From Christiangramia gaetbulicola (GTDB lineage: Bacteria; Bacteroidota; Bacteroidia; Flavobacteriales; Flavobacteriaceae), in contig NZ_QBKQ01000001.1 of the NCBI RefSeq assembly GCF_003054225.1, positions 434,001 through 498,000 on the forward strand: a stretch of 64,000 nt of DNA, read 5' to 3'. The notes beneath the pieces were generated by a model. The model saw only the letters and a list, made by a program, of their open reading frames with translations, did no database searches and was not told where the DNA came from. Positions 62,522 through 64,000 of the stretch are shown one piece after another (positions within the stretch are counted from its first letter, which is position 1; each line of letters opens with the position of its first letter). The position numbers and the translations under genes were made by a program.

Positions 62522-64000
62522 TTAAGCTTCGGTTGTATTTCTAACTTTTGTCTGGTACATCACATTTGGTTTTGTACCTACATACTCAAGCAGATGATAC
62601 ATCCTGTCATCATTTTTCTTTTCAAGAATTTTTGATTCCTTGTCGTTTACATCTCCAAAGACCATCGCTCCTTTATCACAAGCTGCAGAACAGGCAGTAT
62701 GGAATTCACCATCCTTGATCGTTCTACCTTCACGCTTAGCATCAAGGATCGTTTTCTGAGTCTTCTGGATACACATAGAACATTTTTCCATAACCCCTCT
62801 TGAACGTACAGTAACATCTGGGTTAAGTACCATTCTTCCAAGGTCATTGTTCAAGTGGTAATCGAATTCATCGTTCTGTGCATAGTTGAACCAGTTGAAA
62901 CGACGAACTTTGTAAGGACAGTTGTTAGCACAATATCTCGTACCAACACATCTGTTATAGATCATCTGGTTTTGTCCCTGTCTACCGTGTGAAGTTGCCG
63001 CTACAGGACATACAGTTTCACAAGGCGCATGGTTACAATGCTGACACATTACAGGCTGGAATACAACCTGAGGATTGTCTGCAGGCTCTTCTAACTCTCC
63101 AAATTCTGAAAGAGAGCTTCCAAGACCACCAATATTTTCTTTTTTCTCAAGATCGTTCGTGAAGGTATCTTCAGAAGAGAAATAACGGTCTATACGCAAC
63201 CAGTGCATATCTCTAGATTTTCTCACTTCATCTTTACCTACTACAGGAACGTTATTTTCTGAATGACAAGCGATCACACAAGCTCCACAACCAGTACAGG
63301 CGTTAAGGTCTATACTTAAGTTGAAGTGTGGCCCGGTAGTCCTGTCGAAGCTTTCCCAGATATCAACCTCTGGAGAAGTTACAGGAGTTTCCTGGTGATC
63401 TAATGAAACTTCAGGAGTAGAGTTCCAGACATGAGCGTCTTTTGTATTAAATACCTCAAGGCTTGTTTCCTTGATGATATCACCTCTACCCATTAAGGTA
63501 TTATGAAGCTGAACACATGCAAATTCATGCACTCCAGCAACCTTTTCAATTTTTACTTTCTGTACCGAGCTAAAGTTCTTATACAAAGGATAAGCATTTA
63601 CCCCTGTTTGCATTTCTTCCTGAACTCCAGCCTTTCTACCATAACCAAGCGCAAGACCAACAGATCCTTTAGCCTGACCAGGCATAATGTAAACCGGTAC
63701 ACTCTTAACTACAGTATCACCAACAGTTAGATTCACATAACTTCCGTTAAGCCCACCATTAGCAACATTCTCATTTTCCAATCCTAGCTCTTCAGCATCG
63801 GCTTTAGAAACTGTTACGTAGTTATCCCAGCTCGCTCTTGTAAGCGGATCTGGCATTTCCTGCAACCATGGGTTATTAGCCTGCTGGCCGTCACCAATTG
63901 CAGTGTTGGTATAAAGAGTTAATTCATAACCTTCACCTTCCAGCTCATCCATATTGAATGAAATTGAAGAAGAGCTTGAATTATTAGAAGCTGGCAGAGC
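62522..64000 (-). CDS. actB: Alternative complex III subunit ActB (partial, N-terminal part beyond window)
   Basis: The open frame continues past position 64000 without a stop, so at least 492 residues are the C-terminal part of a larger protein. ActB fuses a molybdopterin-oxidoreductase-like domain to a ferredoxin-type tail. The tail is visible in full with its four Fe-S cluster motifs: NACTGCGACVIACH, CQHCNHAPCETVCP, CVGTRYCANNCPYKVRR and CSMCIQKTQ. Upstream of the first Met in the window (63952) the same frame reads a Ser/Asn-rich linker. It transfers electrons within the complex. The gene start, and any actA, lie outside. Confidence 0.92.
   Translation of the reverse strand, partial: ALPASNNSSSSSISFNMDELEGEGYELTLYTNTAIGDGQQANNPWLQEMPDPLTRASWDNYVTVSKADAEELGLENENVANGGLNGSYVNLTVGDTVVKSVPVYIMPGQAKGSVGLALGYGRKAGVQEEMQTGVNAYPLYKNFSSVQKVKIEKVAGVHEFACVQLHNTLMGRGDIIKETSLEVFNTKDAHVWNSTPEVSLDHQETPVTSPEVDIWESFDRTTGPHFNLSIDLNACTGCGACVIACHSENNVPVVGKDEVRKSRDMHWLRIDRYFSSEDTFTNDLEKKENIGGLGSSLSEFGELEEPADNPQVVFQPVMCQHCNHAPCETVCPVAATSHGRQGQNQMIYNRCVGTRYCANNCPYKVRRFNWFNYAQNDEFDYHLNNDLGRMVLNPDVTVRSRGVMEKCSMCIQKTQKTILDAKREGRTIKDGEFHTACSAACDKGAMVFGDVNDKESKILEKKNDDRMYHLLEYVGTKPNVMYQTKVRNTTEA

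Overview
The window is a gene-dense chromosomal segment of a marine-type Flavobacteriaceae (Bacteroidota). Gene content and order resemble the Gramella/Christiangramia/Zunongwangia group, but the genus is an inference from memory. Supporting evidence: the type IX secretion/gliding genes sprA, a porP/sprF-like gene and a remB-like gene; an alternative complex III (act) operon joined to cytochrome c oxidase genes; a uppS-bamA-skp-skp-murI envelope cluster; no clear Shine-Dalgarno sequences; and several promoters fitting the Bacteroidota pattern TTG-N17-19-TAnnTTTG. I saw no rRNA, tRNA, CRISPR array, prophage or insertion sequence.

Layout. 1-2.9 kb: GDSL-type lipoprotein and FadL-like porin. 2.9-4.4 kb: alpha/beta hydrolase and pdxJ. 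4.5-12.5 kb (+): CBS protein, nadK, DUF6089 protein, uppS, bamA, two Skp/OmpH chaperones, murI. 12.5-20.7 kb: PorP/SprF-like protein, NifU-like scaffold, PiT phosphate transporter with a PhoU-like tail, a DUF255/YyaL protein, MscS channel and tsaB. 20.7-27.8 kb: a six-gene MacAB-TolC-like efflux operon with two adaptors and two permeases. 28-29.2 kb: a PagL-like outer-membrane protein. 29.2-34.4 kb: an oxidase biogenesis/subunit region (84-aa CxxC protein, DUF420, SCO, a cysteine-free SCO-like protein, subunit IV, two subunit III genes, haem O synthase). 34.5-39 kb: remB-like gene, two tonB genes, vanZ and gcvH. 39.1-50.2 kb: the giant sprA, ruvA, maeB and queG. 50.3-54.8 kb: a ScyD-like propeller lipoprotein, a cytochrome P450, a small GIY-YIG protein bracketed by inverted hairpin repeats, and ruvB. 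55-64 kb: ctaD, coxB, actF, actE, actD, actC and a 5'-truncated actB.

How the genes work together. ActB-F oxidise menaquinol and pass electrons to the oxidase encoded by coxB/ctaD in the same run of genes. The remaining oxidase subunits, haem O synthase and copper-delivery genes lie about 21 kb away, in two transcription units separated by a clear terminator. The uppS-murI block supplies lipid carrier, outer-membrane protein assembly and D-glutamate for envelope growth. sprA, the PorP/SprF-like protein and the RemB-like protein belong to secretion and gliding.

Most of the window is conserved core genome. The least explained part is 53.2-53.7 kb. There a GIY-YIG nuclease gene sits exactly between inverted copies of a 16-nt-core hairpin repeat, with a third copy nearby and compensatory stem changes between copies. 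Other points worth checking are a cysteine-free SCO paralogue, a PagL-like protein with Ala where the family's catalytic Glu is expected, a helix-hairpin-helix-like tail on ActC, and a terminator for mscS buried inside the antisense 3' end of tsaB.
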